DNA from: Pyrus communis
Taxonomy: Eukaryota > Streptophyta > Magnoliopsida > Rosales > Rosaceae
Direction of reading: 5' to 3'
Length of the DNA stretch: 64,000 bases
Assembly: GCF_963583255.1 (NCBI RefSeq)
Contig: NC_084811.1
Coordinates: 12,294,088 to 12,358,087 of the forward strand
Both the position numbers and the translations under genes were made by a program. Shown here piece by piece: positions 11,414 to 23,146 of the stretch. Numbering within the stretch: the first letter of the stretch is position 1; every line of letters begins with the position of its first letter. The notes under the pieces were generated by a model. The model saw only the letters and a program-made list of their open reading frames with translations. It made no database searches and was not told where the DNA came from.

Positions 11414-13306
11414 TGATAAGCTCATATTTATATATATTTTACATCAAATTCATTTGTCTTTTCTTAGTTAGTTCCTTATATTTTTGAGTTATTTACTTTG
11501 TTTTTTGGTGTTTTGTAGGATTTCTCAAGCAAGGAAAAGAAAAATAGCACAAGTGGGATTATAAGTAACAAATTCGTCAAAACTGCCTGTGCAGGTCAGC
11601 TGACTTTGGAAGCAAGTTTCGAACAGCTCAGAATGAATTAGAGAATGAGCCTTATATGCTTTGAATGCTACGGAAGTCTATTTTCTGGACCATTTCACGG
11701 ATTGCTAATATCATTTTTCTAGAAGAAGTTATGGCCGTTTCAACACTAAAAGGTTCTCAAGAGGCTGAACAGTTTGTAACTGACAAGAAAGCATTGAAAG
11801 CAATAAATCCAATAAAACTAGCAGCCAAAACTGATGCAACCAAGAACAAGCCAGCTGACACCTATTCAAATATCAGAGGAAATGGAAAATTAAGTGGGAG
11901 TAATGGGCATAAAGGCTACCTAAAGAGCTACAATTGTTTTACCATTTCCTCTCACTTATTGTCATCACTAAATGGCTGTTAGTGGGTGAGTTATGAAAAA
12001 AAAAACTGTGGCAGCAAGAAAGAAGTAAAGGGCTGCAGGTTGCAGCGGTAAAAAAAGAAGAAAAGGATAGGAAAAAAAAAGAAGGAAAGGAAGGAAAAAA
12101 GGCAAGGCTGCTGCATTGGGGAAGGAAGGAAAGGAAGGAGGAAATCTTGGCATTTTCTTCTTTCAGTTTTATCTTCTCAAACCCATGTCTTTCTTTTGGT
12201 TTTATTTGAGAATAATGTGTAACTAAATTTTTAGTAGTTAGGGGCTGTTTGAAGCCCCGAATATGATTGCAAGTTTGTTATGACATTTCGTTTAAATTAC
12301 TTTTATGAATGAATGAAAATTGGTTCACTCCTTGTCTCATTGATGAATTATTTATATGTTTTCTACAGATGCATACTTAGTAAGCATATCTAGGATTCTA
12401 ATGCTATGAATATGTGTGTGCCTGCCCTTGTCAAATGAGGACCTACATAAATTCTAGAGTAGTACTTGTTAATTGCGATTAACATGTGAATCAATTTCTA
12501 GGATAAGTAAGACAACAATAGTATTTACGATGCCTTGTGATGACTCAAACCCTTTTCATTCTTAATGATTTCTACTTGTTAAATCTATGAACGCGCCATT
12601 CTAGATTGCATGTTAGGGACTAAGTTAAGTTGAAAACGTCATTCTCTTAACATACTACATGAGAAAGAGTAATAGGTTGAGTTCTAACATTGAGCCAACT
12701 TGAGCATCTTCATTCGGAAATAGAAGGAATTTGAATGAAACATAACATGTTTGCATGATGATTTGGTGGTGGATAGCAATTCCCCTAACTCATTTTTCTT
12801 AATTTGTGAACTACTTAAAATCTGTTTCTGTCCTGTTTTTGTTCGATTTAATTTAAATAGAAAATCAACTCCAAAAATCCCAAAAATTTGTGTGAGTGTA
12901 GCTCTGTGTGTCTAGTATTTGTATATAAGTCGATCTAATAATTATTTTTCGGTGGCTGGCCAGTAGGGACAACAGCCCAGTTTTTGTGACATTTTAAGTA
13001 GTTAGATAAAACAATCTTATGCAGGAAAGACCCTTATTTTCATATGCTACAATTGACAAATCTTAGTGTTAATAAGGAAAATCAATAGGACATTTGTGTG
13101 CAATTTGTGGTGTGCTTTTAATCCTATCAACACACAGTTGATAATCAAAATCAAGGGAGGGGCGATACAAATGTGGATTCTCTTCTGACGTTGGAAAGAA
13201 AAGTATCACAATCTAATCAATAATAAAATATGAGCGCCAAAATGAAACCAAAACTTAACGTGATGATTTGAAGATTAGAAAAACAACAAAAGGACAAAGA
13301 TCATTC
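11414..13306 (+). repeat. Decayed gypsy-type LTR (or LTR plus leader)
   Basis: Starts TGATAAGCTCATATTTATATATATTTTAC, parallel to the better-defined LTR at 35613 (TGATGAGTCAATATTATACC...). Both then run through a T-rich stretch to TGTAGGA about 100 bp later. The open frame at 11665-11982 has no recognisable domain. No primer-binding site or partner LTR is visible. The 17-kb Tat element inserted at its right edge. Confidence 0.4.
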
Positions 13307-13311
13307 AAATT

Positions 13312-13829
13312 TATTGATGCACAAAATCGGCAAGGACTTTGGTACAACAGAAAGTGTGAAGTTTATGACCTTCGCTAGGTTGCTCTGGTCATTAGTGTGG
13401 ATAAGTATGTAAATGAATAGAGATAGGGAAGCAAAGAACACAAGATGTACGTGGTTCACCCATATTGGCTACATCCACGGAGTAGAGGAGTTCTCATTAG
13501 TTGTGAAGGGTTTACACAAATACATAGGTCTAAGCTCTCTTTTAGTGAGTTCTAGTGAATAGTTTAGTACAAATGACATTAGGGATTATTGTGGGAGAAT
13601 GATCCTTTTTTATATAAGAGAGTTTCTAGTTTTGTTATGACATTGACACGTGTCGTGTTGTGATTGGCCTCTGATATCGACACGTGTTGCGCTGTGATTG
13701 GCCTCTGATACCGACACATGTCGCGTTGTGATTGGCTTCCTAGTTGGAGGAAAAGTCTTGTAGGTCCTTGACGGTATGCTGTTGACCGGTGCTTAGTAGT
13801 TTCGAGATTGGTCAAGTATGGTACAAACA
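13312..13829 (-). repeat. 3' LTR of the 17-kb Tat element
   Basis: Runs TATTGATGCAC...GGTACAAACA on the plus strand, 518 bp. By eye about 20 positions differ from the partner LTR at 29995-30512, roughly 96% identity. It contains three tandem-like copies of a GACACGTGTCG..GTGATTGGCC motif at about 13643-13735. Confidence 0.95.
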
Positions 13830-13850
13830 GTGCTCCCCTAAGTTCCCGAG
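13830..13850 (-). other. Polypurine tract of the 17-kb Tat element
   Basis: On the minus strand AACTTAGGGGAGCAC directly precedes the LTR start TGTTTGTACC, the expected site for plus-strand priming. Confidence 0.7.
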
Positions 13851-15988
13851 TGAGGGAAGCTTCTCGGTTGGGGACTTGTAAGATCCAAGCCATTGAGTAA
13901 TCACGAAACTTCCAAGTACCGAACTGTGGTGTCGCCTTCACTTGCCTTCTTTGTCCTGTAAGTAGATGTGGCATCTTCTCTTGGAAGTACTTTTCCTTCA
14001 TCCAAGAGTGGTATATTTGGTTGGCATTGACGCACAAGGTAATGTATCATTTTCATTTGAAGTTTACTTGTAGTTTCAGGTTTGGTCAAGTGCGATACAA
14101 ACCATATAGTAGGAGTCCTCCAAGTCTCTAAGCGAGGAGATCTGCCGAAGGAGGTGACAGACAAGGTAAGCAATCAAGGTTCCAAGCAATCAATCTCAGA
14201 TCGGTAGGTTGATCTTGGGTTTTGGCTGATTGTAATCATTCTCCTTGTCTCTCATTCAGCAATAAGGATAAAGAGAAGAAACAGGGAGAATAGATGATAT
14301 GAGGTACTCTTGTTTTTGGAGAAGACGGACGAATCGGCGCGTGCTTTATTGTACTTGAATTTCCACAGGTGTATTCTTGAACTGGGTTGTAGGGTTTTCT
14401 GGTTTCCTCCAAAGGAGCGAGCCGACTTCAGAATTTGAGAAACAAGTCCGTCAGACCTGGAGTATGTTCCATCATGATGATATGGGATACTTTTGTTGTT
14501 TGACAAAGTAGTAGATGTGGTATAGCGAAGCTTTGTTCTTCGACGACGGTGCTAGCGAAAGGATGTTGAGGCTTCTCGATCTCTTCAATTAGAGCAATGA
14601 TGCCGAGATTGGATTTGACTTAGACTCTTCCGTCTGGATTGTGCGGTTCCACAAGAAGGGGCGTCGTGCTGTAGTGATCTGTTCTAGCTCGTCGTTGAAC
14701 CTTCTACTTTAATCTTTTGTATAGCAGAAATAGTGCACAACCTTTGCATTTAAATGGTCATTCAGAGCATGACTTCTCAGTGACTCATCCATGCTTGGCA
14801 GCTTTAGTGTAAAGAGCCAATATCGTACCAACTGTTCTGAGGTATTTGCTGATGAAATTCATGACCTCGACAACAATTGAGGATGAGTACTCGAGAGCAA
14901 TGCTAGGCAAGCGACCGGGCAAAGGTTCCGAGCAATCAGTTCTAGATCGGAAGTTTGATTTCAGGTTCTGACTGATTGCGTTCTTTCTCCTTGTCCTGCA
15001 GGTAAGAGCAAAGGCAAGGGAAAAGACAGGAAAAAGCATGATATGGGATACTCTTGCTTTCAACCCTGATGATATGAGATATTCTTGCTCTGATGTGGCT
15101 AGTTGGCATGGGTATTATCGAAGGAAAAGAAAACAGAGTATTTCGAGAGGCTAGATTGGGAGTGCCATTTCGGATGTGAGGAAGGCTTGAGCATTTTTTT
15201 TTTTATTTGGCAGGTCTGCCTAGCTATGGAGGATGAAGGTCGACATATATAGGAATTTTCCCAACAGTGAGTGGTAATACTGTTCCTTTACCCTTCTCGG
15301 TCAAAGCAATGTAGTGGTCGCTGCAAGCTTCACGTGTTTTAACTTTGTCAGAACACTTTGAAAAAGTGGTCTGTGGTATCCAGAAAGCTAATGTTGCGTG
15401 TGAGGATTGTGGACAAATTTTATCCAATGAAATCCGACTTCTCAAAGTCTGAGCAGGCAATCTTGTTGGGGATATGGTTCTCGAGATTCGGAGAGCGGTG
15501 CCTCTTCGATTTCTGAGCAAGCAATCTTGTTCGGAGTGTTTTCTCAGATGTGAAGAAAGGTTGGGCATTTTTGCAAGTCTGCTTTGCCACGGAGCATAGA
15601 GGTTGACACACATAAGGATTTTCCAATAATCAAGCAGTGGTGCTGTTCTTTTATCCTTGTAGGGTAACTGGGCCTTCAACATTTACTTGTCTTAACTTTG
15701 TCAAAGTTCTTTTGCAAAGTTGTCCTTGGTATCCGAGGAACTGATGTCGCGTGTAAAGATTAATAATAAATTTTAACCCAAGAAATCCGCTTCTCGAAAT
15801 TCGGATAGTGGTGCCTCTTCGATTTTTGAACAAGCAGCCCTATTGAAGATCTGACTCTTTCTTTTATAGGAGCACCAATTAAGTTCAAAGAGTCCATTCT
15901 GAAAGTTATTGCTTGTAGGAATTTTTTTTCTTATTTTCGTACTTCTAAGACTTACTGTACTTCATTTTTTTCTTCATCTTTTCTGAGA
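13830..15988 (-). other. Non-coding 3' region of the Tat element built from internal duplications
   Basis: No coding frame is supported. The LTR-proximal block (13830-14130) recurs at 16850-17000. A block at about 14168-14310 recurs at about 14921-15070, both with AGATCGG.AGGTTGAT and GATATG.G.TACTCTTG. A ~370-bp unit at about 15170-15540 recurs at about 15540-15840, both with CTTAACTTTGTC and GAAATCCG.CTTCTC. The copies have diverged considerably. Confidence 0.7.
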
Positions 15989-16654
15989 ATGTCTAGCCCG
16001 TTCGAACGTTGTTTGGACTTGAATGTTGTAGAAGAGGTAGCCATGTCTCCTCAAGATAACATATGGCGCTTATCCTTCTTATCTTTTACTGGTCCCCTTG
16101 CTATTGGGGACTCTATGATGAAGAATGATATGACCGCTGCGGTAGTGGCCAAGAATCTTCTCACTCCCAAAGACAACAGACTACTTTCCAAACGATCCGA
16201 TGAATTGGCTGTTAAGGATTCTCTGGTTTTCAGTGTTCAGTGTGCAGGTTCTGTGTCTAATATGGCCCAACGCCTATTTGCTCAAACTCGCGAAGTTGAA
16301 TCATTGGCGGCTGAAGTGATAAGTCTCAAATAGGAGATTAGAGGGCTTAAGCACGAGAATAGACAGTTGCACATGCTCGCACATAACTATGCTACAACCA
16401 TAAAGAGAAAGCTTGACCAGTTACAGGAATCCGAGGGTTAGATTTTAAATAATCATCAGAGGTTTGTGAGTTTGTTCGAAAGGCATTTATTGCCTTCGTC
16501 CTCTAGGGTTGTACCACGTACTGAAGCTCTAAATGATCAACCTCTAGTGCCTCCTCTTTCTGGGGTTCTGCCCAGTACTGAGGCTCCAAATAATCACCCT
16601 CCGGTGCCTCCTATTTCTGGGGCTTTGCCGAGTGTTGAGACTTCTCCTGAGTAG
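15989..16654 (+). pseudogene. Antisense ORF A of the Tat element, with two in-frame TAG stops
   Basis: A 222-codon frame antisense to the retrotransposon is open except for TAG at 16331-16333 and 16439-16441. Both may be mutated CAG. Residues 1-115 start MSSPFERCLDLNVVEEV. A heptad-like helical part (QRLFAQTREVESLAAEVISLK, stop, EIRGLKHENRQL) follows and should form a coiled coil. The C-terminus has about three degenerate Pro-rich repeats of LPPS.V.P.TEA.N..P.VPPLSG type. I do not recognise a characterised domain. It lies between the 3' LTR and the tandem array. Confidence 0.6.
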
Positions 16655-16849
16655 CCTTTGTGAATGCGCCCTCCTGTTTGTTTGTTTTAATTCATGTGTA
16701 TGCACGTATTTGTAATTTATCTAAGATATCAATAAATAAGTTTTACTTCATTCAACGTGTTGTGTTAAATACACTAATGTATCATTCACTAAGTTTTTTG
16801 TTGAAGTTTGCATGTTGAAACTTCGTGGATGGACCTTGTAGGTTGACGT

Positions 16850-17000
16850 AGTGCTCCCTTAATTTCTTGAGTGAGGAAAACTTCTCGGTTGGGGACTTGA
16901 AAAATCCAAGGCACTGAGTAGTCGCGAAATTTCTGAGTACCAAGGTGTAGTGGTATATGGTAGGAGTCCCCCAAGTCTCCGGTCGAGGGAGTTGACGAGG
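16850..17000. repeat. Internal copy of the LTR-proximal block
   Basis: Matches 13830-13950, including GTGCTCCC, CTTCTCGGTTGGGGACTTG and AGGCACTGAGTAGTC. The match then jumps to GTAGGAGTCCCCCAAGTCTC, which corresponds to about 14109. The copy includes a decayed polypurine-tract equivalent. Confidence 0.75.
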
Positions 17001-17129
17001 GAGGTGTCTTGTTAGTAGGCAATTTTCCAAACAAAACTTTACCATTTTCCTTTCTAAGTGGTTGCCTAAAACTCCTCATTCATATATATTTGGTATGAAA
17101 GTTGTTAGGCCCAAAGAAGGGGAGGCCTA

Positions 17130-17414
17130 GGTTTTCTTTTTCTTTTTTTTTTTTTTTTTGAATTTTTTTTGAATTTTTTTTTATTTCTTATTTTTTTGAA
17201 TTTTCGAAATTATTTATTTATTTATTTTTATTATTTATTATTTATTTTTATTTTTTAATGGGTGAAGTTTTGATGTTGAAGTTTTGTAGGTGAAGTTTTG
17301 GTGTTGAAGCTTTTGTGTTGAAGCTTTATAGGTGAAGCTTTTGTGTTGAAGCTTTGTGTTAAAACTTTTGTGTTGAAGCTTTGTAGTTAAAGCTTTTGTG
17401 TTGAAGCTTTGTAG
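17130..17414. repeat. T-rich tract and short GTTGAAGCTTT repeats
   Basis: The A/T tract at 17130-17260 (long T runs, ATTT units) is followed by many short units of the form GTTGAAGCTTTTGT / GTAGGTGAAGCTTTT. These lead into the larger array. Confidence 0.85.
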
Positions 17415-18770
17415 TTAAGAGTTGAACCTTTGTAGTGAAGCTTTGGTGTTGAACCTTTGTAGTGAAGCTTTGGTGTTGAACCTTTTGTGTTGAAGCTTTG
17501 TAGTTGAGAGTTGAAGCTTTGGTGTTGAAACTTTGTTGTTGAGAGTTGAACTTTTGTAGTGAAATTTTGGTGTTGAAGCTTTGGTGTTGAAGCTTTGTAG
17601 TTGAGAGTTGAACCTTTGTAGGTGAAATTTTGGTGTTGAAGCTTTTGTGTTGAAGTCTTGTAGTTGAAGCTTTTGTGTTGAAGCTTTGTTGGGCACCATA
17701 AATTGATTTTGCTTCACACTATCTTGATCAAGAGTGTGTGAAGCTTTTAAGAATTGTAGTTGCTCTCCATTAATGAAGCTTTGTTTAATGTTTAAACTTT
17801 GTAAGTGAAGCTTTTGTGTTAAAGCTTTGTTGGGCACCATAAATTGATTTTGCTTCACACTATCTTGATCAAGAGTGTGTGAAGCTTTTGAGAATTGTAG
17901 TTGCTCTCCATTGATGAAGCTTTGTTTGATGTTTAAACTTTGTAAGTGAAGTTTTTGTGTTGAAGCTTTGTTAGGCACCATAAATTGATTTTGCTTCACA
18001 CTATCTTAATCAAGAGTGTGTGAAGCTTTTGAGAATTGTAATTGCTCTCCATTGATGAAGCTTTGTTTGATGTTGAAACTTTGTAGGTGAAGCTTTTATG
18101 TTAAAGCTTTGTTGGGCACCATAAATTGATTTTGCTTCACACTATCTTGATCAAAAGTGTGGGAAGCTTTTGAGAGTTGTAGTTGCCCTTCACTTGTTGA
18201 AGCTTTTGTTGGCACCATAAATTGATTTTGCTTCACACTATCTTGATCAAGAGTTTGTGAGGCTTTTGACATTTGTTGTTGCCCTTCACTTGTTGAAGCT
18301 TTTGTTGCCATTATAAATTTTTTTTGCTTCACACTATCTTGATCAAGAGTATGTGAAGCTTTTGAGAATTGTTGTTGTCTTCCATTGATGAAGCTTTGTT
18401 TGATGTTGAAACTTTGTAGGTGAAGCTTTTGTGTTAAAGCTTTGTTGGGCACCATAAATTGATTTTGCTTCACACTATCTTGATCAAGAGTGTGTGAAGC
18501 TTTTGAGAATTGTTGTTGCCCTTCACTTGTTGAAGCTTTTGTTGGCACCATAAGTTGGTTTTGCTTCACACTATCTTGATCAAGAGTGTGTGAGGCTTTT
18601 GACATTTGTTGTTGCCCTTCACTTGTTGAAGCTTTTGTTGGCACCATAAATTTATTTTGCTTCACACAACTTTTGTTGGCACCATAAATTTATTTTGCTT
18701 CACACTATCTTGATCAAGAGTGTGTGAAGCTTTTGAGAATTGTTGTTGTCTTCCATTGATGAAGTTGTTA
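17415..18770 (-). repeat. Tandem array of 141-bp and 96-bp units with an open minus-strand frame
   Basis: The anchor GGCACCATAAATT occurs at 17692, 17833, 17974, 18115, 18211, 18307 (degenerate), 18448, 18544, 18640 and 18678. The spacings are 141, 141, 141, 96, 96, 141, 96, 96 and 38. Both main units are multiples of three, so one minus-strand frame runs through the array as 47- and 32-residue repeats. Each contains KQNQFMVP and SKASHTLDQDSV. The short unit lacks a 45-bp module encoding the LHLQS.NIKQSFING part. One CAA-to-TAA change at about 18007 stops the frame. The left part (17415-17690) has shorter FNTKAS-type repeats. The orientation is sense for the retrotransposon. Whether it is ever translated is unknown. 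Confidence 0.9.
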
Positions 18771-19017
18771 CGTTCCTGTTTTTTTTTTTTTTTTTTTCTT
18801 TTTTTGAGAATGGGGGGAACAGCATTGCTTTGCATCATCTTCAGGTTGGTAATCTTCTCCACTCGATCGCATGCTTTCATTTTGGTTGAATTGTTTAAGT
18901 GTTCATGTATCTGTTTAAGAACATGATGAACTGGTTGAGCTTTTTCTGCATGCCCTAGGAACTTCCTTATGTTTCAATCTTTCATGTAGTGATAGAGTTT
19001 GTTTCTGTTTGTTGTAG

Positions 19018-21323
19018 ATGTCAGAGTCTGGAAGTCCTAGTGATGAGGGCTCCCCTAGCTCTAGCTCTAGGTTTGAGCTTGCAATGTTGGAGCCTTCAGG
19101 GCCTTTGTTGGAGTCTTGTACCAAAGAAACATTGGATGATTTTCGCAATTGTCAAACTTTAGCCAATATTGCTTCTTCCTCCTTCATGTCAGTGGGTGAG
19201 GGGGTTTTTCTTGACGCCATACCCATATTTCGCTCTGAGTTCACAGCGGACCTTTTAGAGAAAAACTTGTTAGATAGCGAAAAACAGCTTGAAGCTCTAA
19301 GGCAGTCATGTAGTATCCCCTGCAGTGTAGGAATGTGTTTGGTACATCATGAAGAATTGCCCTCTGAACCGCCCAAGGGTCATGTCATGTTCTATACTCA
19401 AATATTATTGACCTTAGGGGTGAAGTTGCCTTTGCACCCTTGGTTGCAACGAATGCTATCTTTCATTGGATATGCGCCTGGTCAACTCAATCTTGGTTTT
19501 TGGGATACCTTGATCGGGTTTTATATTATTTGGATGGAATGTGGGAGCCTTCCTTCCATCAGTGGGGCTACTGCTATCAGATGCGCCCAATGAAAGCATG
19601 CCCAGGATATGCCGAGTGTGCATGTTGAAGTGAGAGAGAGCGTATTGTCTTTGGTAAGAAAAAGACGTACTGCACTTGGAAAAATCGTTGGTGCTTTCTT
19701 TATGATGATTGGGAGCATGTTAGGGGTGTCACGCTTGAGCGACGTGTTCTTACTCACTTCCAGACTGTAGGTTGTAATGTATCCATTGTTCGCATTATTT
19801 GCTATTTGTTGTAGTTTCTTCTTACGTCTAACATTTTCTTTCATGCAGTAACTCGAGGCAACATCAAATTGTCTGGACGGGAATTGGCTGATGTAGAGAA
19901 GGTGTTAAGGGTGCCTAAAGAGGATAGACATTTAGGCAAGCTACGACCTTGTTCTGAAAGTACGGTTTCCAACCCCTAGTGTCGGAGTGCCAGAGACGAG
20001 CAAGTAAGTTGTATCCTTCGTTGCGCCCTCTCCTTCTTTTACAAAGCTGCATTCTTTACTTTGATTTTTCTTGTTCAGTGGAGAAAGTGAGCAAGAAAGG
20101 GGGGACTAGCACCAAGAAAGGGAAATCACCCATGTTAGTTCCCGTAGATGACATTTTGTTTCACAAGGGAGCTCATAAGCACCGAGTGAGGCCAGCCCCT
20201 AGACCTAAGTCGCAAGAGGAGGTCCTTAAGATCACTGCCTCAAAAAGAGCTGAAGCTGAGGCTATCGGGTGTGCTGTTGCCATAGTTGCAGGGGAGGAGA
20301 GACGACTGTTGCCTCATCTTCCTACCATCGAGCCCATCTTTCCTCCAACCATGAAGTCTATTGACCAAGAAGGTGACCCTAGCTCCAGCCGTAAGAGGAA
20401 ATATAAGGAAGAGGTTGGTAGCATCCATTGGAAGGATTTGAAGGTTGCAATGCAGGCAAGTAGTTTTAGGTATGTCAATAATTGCTTGGCAAGACGTCGA
20501 TCCACTGTTGACGAGCTTGGCGAGCCGCTAGATGAGAATGAATTAGATCGTGACCGGATGATGAGGCTATCTTCTTATGTAAGTGTTATTCTGTCATTTC
20601 TTTATTTTCTTCCCTCTTTTTCTTGGTAGTGACGATAATCTTGTCTTGTAGGTCATGACTGAGTACGACGACAGATTACGAGAGGTCGAGCGGTACAAGG
20701 CAAAGTTTAAAGAGAATAACCAGCTTGTGAATGATGCTAGAAAAACGAGCAAAGCTTTAGCTGAGGCCATTTGCCTCAAAGATCAACACTTTGAGAGTTT
20801 GAAGAGGCGAAATGGTGAGAACGTGAGGCTCAAGAAACAACTGGAGGGGACTAAGAAACAGTTGGAGACTACTATCCTCGAAGTTTCCAAAGTGAAAGGG
20901 GAGTTGGATAGTGCTTTGGTTGAAGTTTCTGAGCTAAAAAGAAGTATCCCAACTGAGAGGGACGCTGCCGTGCAGGAGTTCTTAGGTTCCCAGGCCTTTC
21001 AAGATGATTTTAAACCTCACTGCATCCGGGCGGCTAATTTTGAGAAAAGAAAATGGATGGCCGTCCTTGAGCGTTACGATAATGGAAGCATTATCCAAAA
21101 GTACCGTGATGAGATGGATGAGTACCGACAAAGAGGTGAAGCCTTCGACTTCGCAATGGATCCTAGTAGTGAGGATGACTCTGATAATGAGGCTAGTGTC
21201 GGTGAGCAGTCTCAGGAGAGTGAGGATGGTTCTGGAGATACCGAGGATGGTGGCGATGGCAATGCAGTTGAAACGCAGAGTGATATTGTCAGGGGTTCGG
21301 CCTCAGATGAAGATGACTCATAG
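19018..21323 (+). pseudogene. Antisense ORF B of the Tat element, intron-containing and decayed
   Basis: The plus-strand gene is antisense to the retrotransposon. Candidate exons are 19018-19770, 19849-20003, 20079-20578 and 20652-21323, with introns starting GTTGTA, GTAAG and GTAAG and ending GCAG, TCAG and GTAG. The start ATG follows a TTGTTGTAG acceptor-like site at once, so a 5' intron is also possible. Exon 1 encodes a globular N-terminal region (LPLHPWLQRMLSFIGYAPGQLN). The last exon encodes a ~110-residue coiled coil and then a strongly acidic tail (EDDSDNEAS..). Damage: a frameshift near 19540, TGA at 19626, TAG at about 19977, and a phase mismatch at intron 2. It resembles accessory antisense ORFs of Tat elements; its biochemical role is unknown. 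Confidence 0.65.
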
Positions 21324-21964
21324 TGCCCTTTTTTTTTTTTTGCATGTATTTTGAATGTACTAGTTTGTTGTTTGTGTGGCATGTGCCATGTACTCTGGAT
21401 GTACTAGTTTATTGTTTGTCTGGCATGCGCCATGTTATAAGGCTGAGGGTTTTTTGTTTGTGTATGTTTGCAACCTTGTACTGTGCGCTTTGATGTTATT
21501 TGCCAAGTATTTGTACTATCATTGATGAATGTTTGGTTATGTTTGAATAGATCCCTTGTTTGGATTTAAGTCATGTTGATATATATATATATAGACTTTA
21601 TTTCATGGTGTAAGCATTCGTGTTGAAGCTTCAAACCTGAGCGTTTCAGTGGTAAGGATGTAAAGGAGTTAAGACCAAGTTGCCTAAATCACCTCTTTAT
21701 TAAATTGATACCAAATGACCTTCATTACATAGGATGCCAAATGGTCGTAGCTCAATGCTTGTACAGTGTGAGTCTACTTGTAATACTACTTCAAGTGATC
21801 AGCGTTCCATGGATGGCCAAGGGTCTTGGCATCGGAGCTCCTCAGCTTGTAGGAACCAGGGCGACTGATGCGAATAACTTCAAATGGTCCATCCCAATTT
21901 GGGCTAAGCGTGCCTTCACTCGGGACTCTGTCGCAGAGTAGTCTTTTCTTCAATACCCAGTCCC

Positions 21965-23146
21965 CTACTTTGAAAGAGCGAGGTTTGACTCTTGAGTCAT
22001 AGTAGTTGGAGAAGCGCTGCTTGTAGGCGACAAGTGAGCCTGGTTTCTGTGTTCCTCGACTAGATCCAAGTTGAGGGTGAGTTGTTTATCATTTTCACTT
22101 TGCATGTAGTTCTGGACTCGAAACGTTGCTTGCTCAAGCTCAACTGAGACAACAGCCTCTGTACCAAAGGCAAGTGAGAATGGAGTTTCTCCTGTTGAAG
22201 TCCGATATGAAGTGCGGTGTAACCAAAGAACTTGAGGTACAAATTCTGGCCAACAACCTTTAGCCTTGTCCAAGCTGGTTTTCAAAGTGCGCTTGATTAT
22301 TTTGTTGATGGCATCAACTTGTCCGTTAGACTGGGAATGAACTGGGGAGGCAAAACATAAGTTAATGTTGAAGTTAGAGCAGAACATCCTGAACTTCTTG
22401 TTGTCGAACTGTCGCCTATTGTCGGTGATTATCGCATTAGGAATGCCAAATCTACAAAGGATGTTCTTTCATACGAAGTCTTCTATTTTTGCCTCAGTAA
22501 TGGTTGCCAAGGGTTTTACTTCGGCCCACTTTGTGAAGTAGTCAACTGCAACGATTGCATGGCGGACCTTGCCCTTTCCTGCAGGTATTGGGCCGATCAA
22601 ATCAAGTCCCCATTGGGCGAAGGGCCAAGGGCTGATCATAGGAGTAAAAGGCTCGGGAGGGGAGTGATGAATAGTTGCGTAGCGTTGACACTTATCACAT
22701 GAGCAGGATATTCTGATGGCATCTTAGTGGAGTGTTGGCCAGTAATATCCTTGCCGAAAAGCCTTGTGTGCTAGGGATCGAGATCCAGCATGATCTCCGC
22801 AGACTCCTTCATGTATTTCTCGAAGGAAAATTTCCGCTTCCGCAGATGTGAGGCACCGTAAGTATGGTAGGTTGAAACCTCGCTTGTAGAGTTGGTCATT
22901 AATGATCAGGTAGCGGGTAGACTTGTATCGAATCTGTTTAGCTTGGACTTTATCATTTGGGATAGCGCTATGAACAAGGAATTTGTAAATTGGGGTGATC
23001 CAGCTATTCCCATGTTGCAAGTTGCACACTTCTGTGACCATGGTGCTTGGTGTTGCCAACAATTCGACATGAATTTTTCTCCCAATTTGTCTTCCACTGC
23101 TGAGGCGAGGCGAGCCAAAGCGTCTGCATGAATGTTTGCCGCTCAA
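21965..23146 (-). pseudogene. Integrase of the Tat element (broken)
   Basis: Integrase inserts the cDNA into the host genome. In element order: an N-terminal zinc-binding region (IHEGVCGDHAGSRSLAHKAFRQGYYWP, about 22740-22830); the catalytic core with VDYFTKWAEV and a TDN motif (about 22400-22560); and SNGQVDAINK, where the catalytic Glu is expected. This copy has Asp at that position. A TGA replaces a Trp codon near 22470, and other frame changes separate the pieces. The C-terminal part ends near 21965. No chromodomain is seen, as expected for Tat. Confidence 0.85.

Noticed and set aside
11665..11982. 105-codon frame as a gene
   Set aside because: Sits inside an LTR-like region with no domain and no splice sites supporting an extension.
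17415..18770. CRISPR-like regular array
   Set aside because: Units are contiguous 141/96-bp repeats without unique spacers, in a plant retrotransposon.
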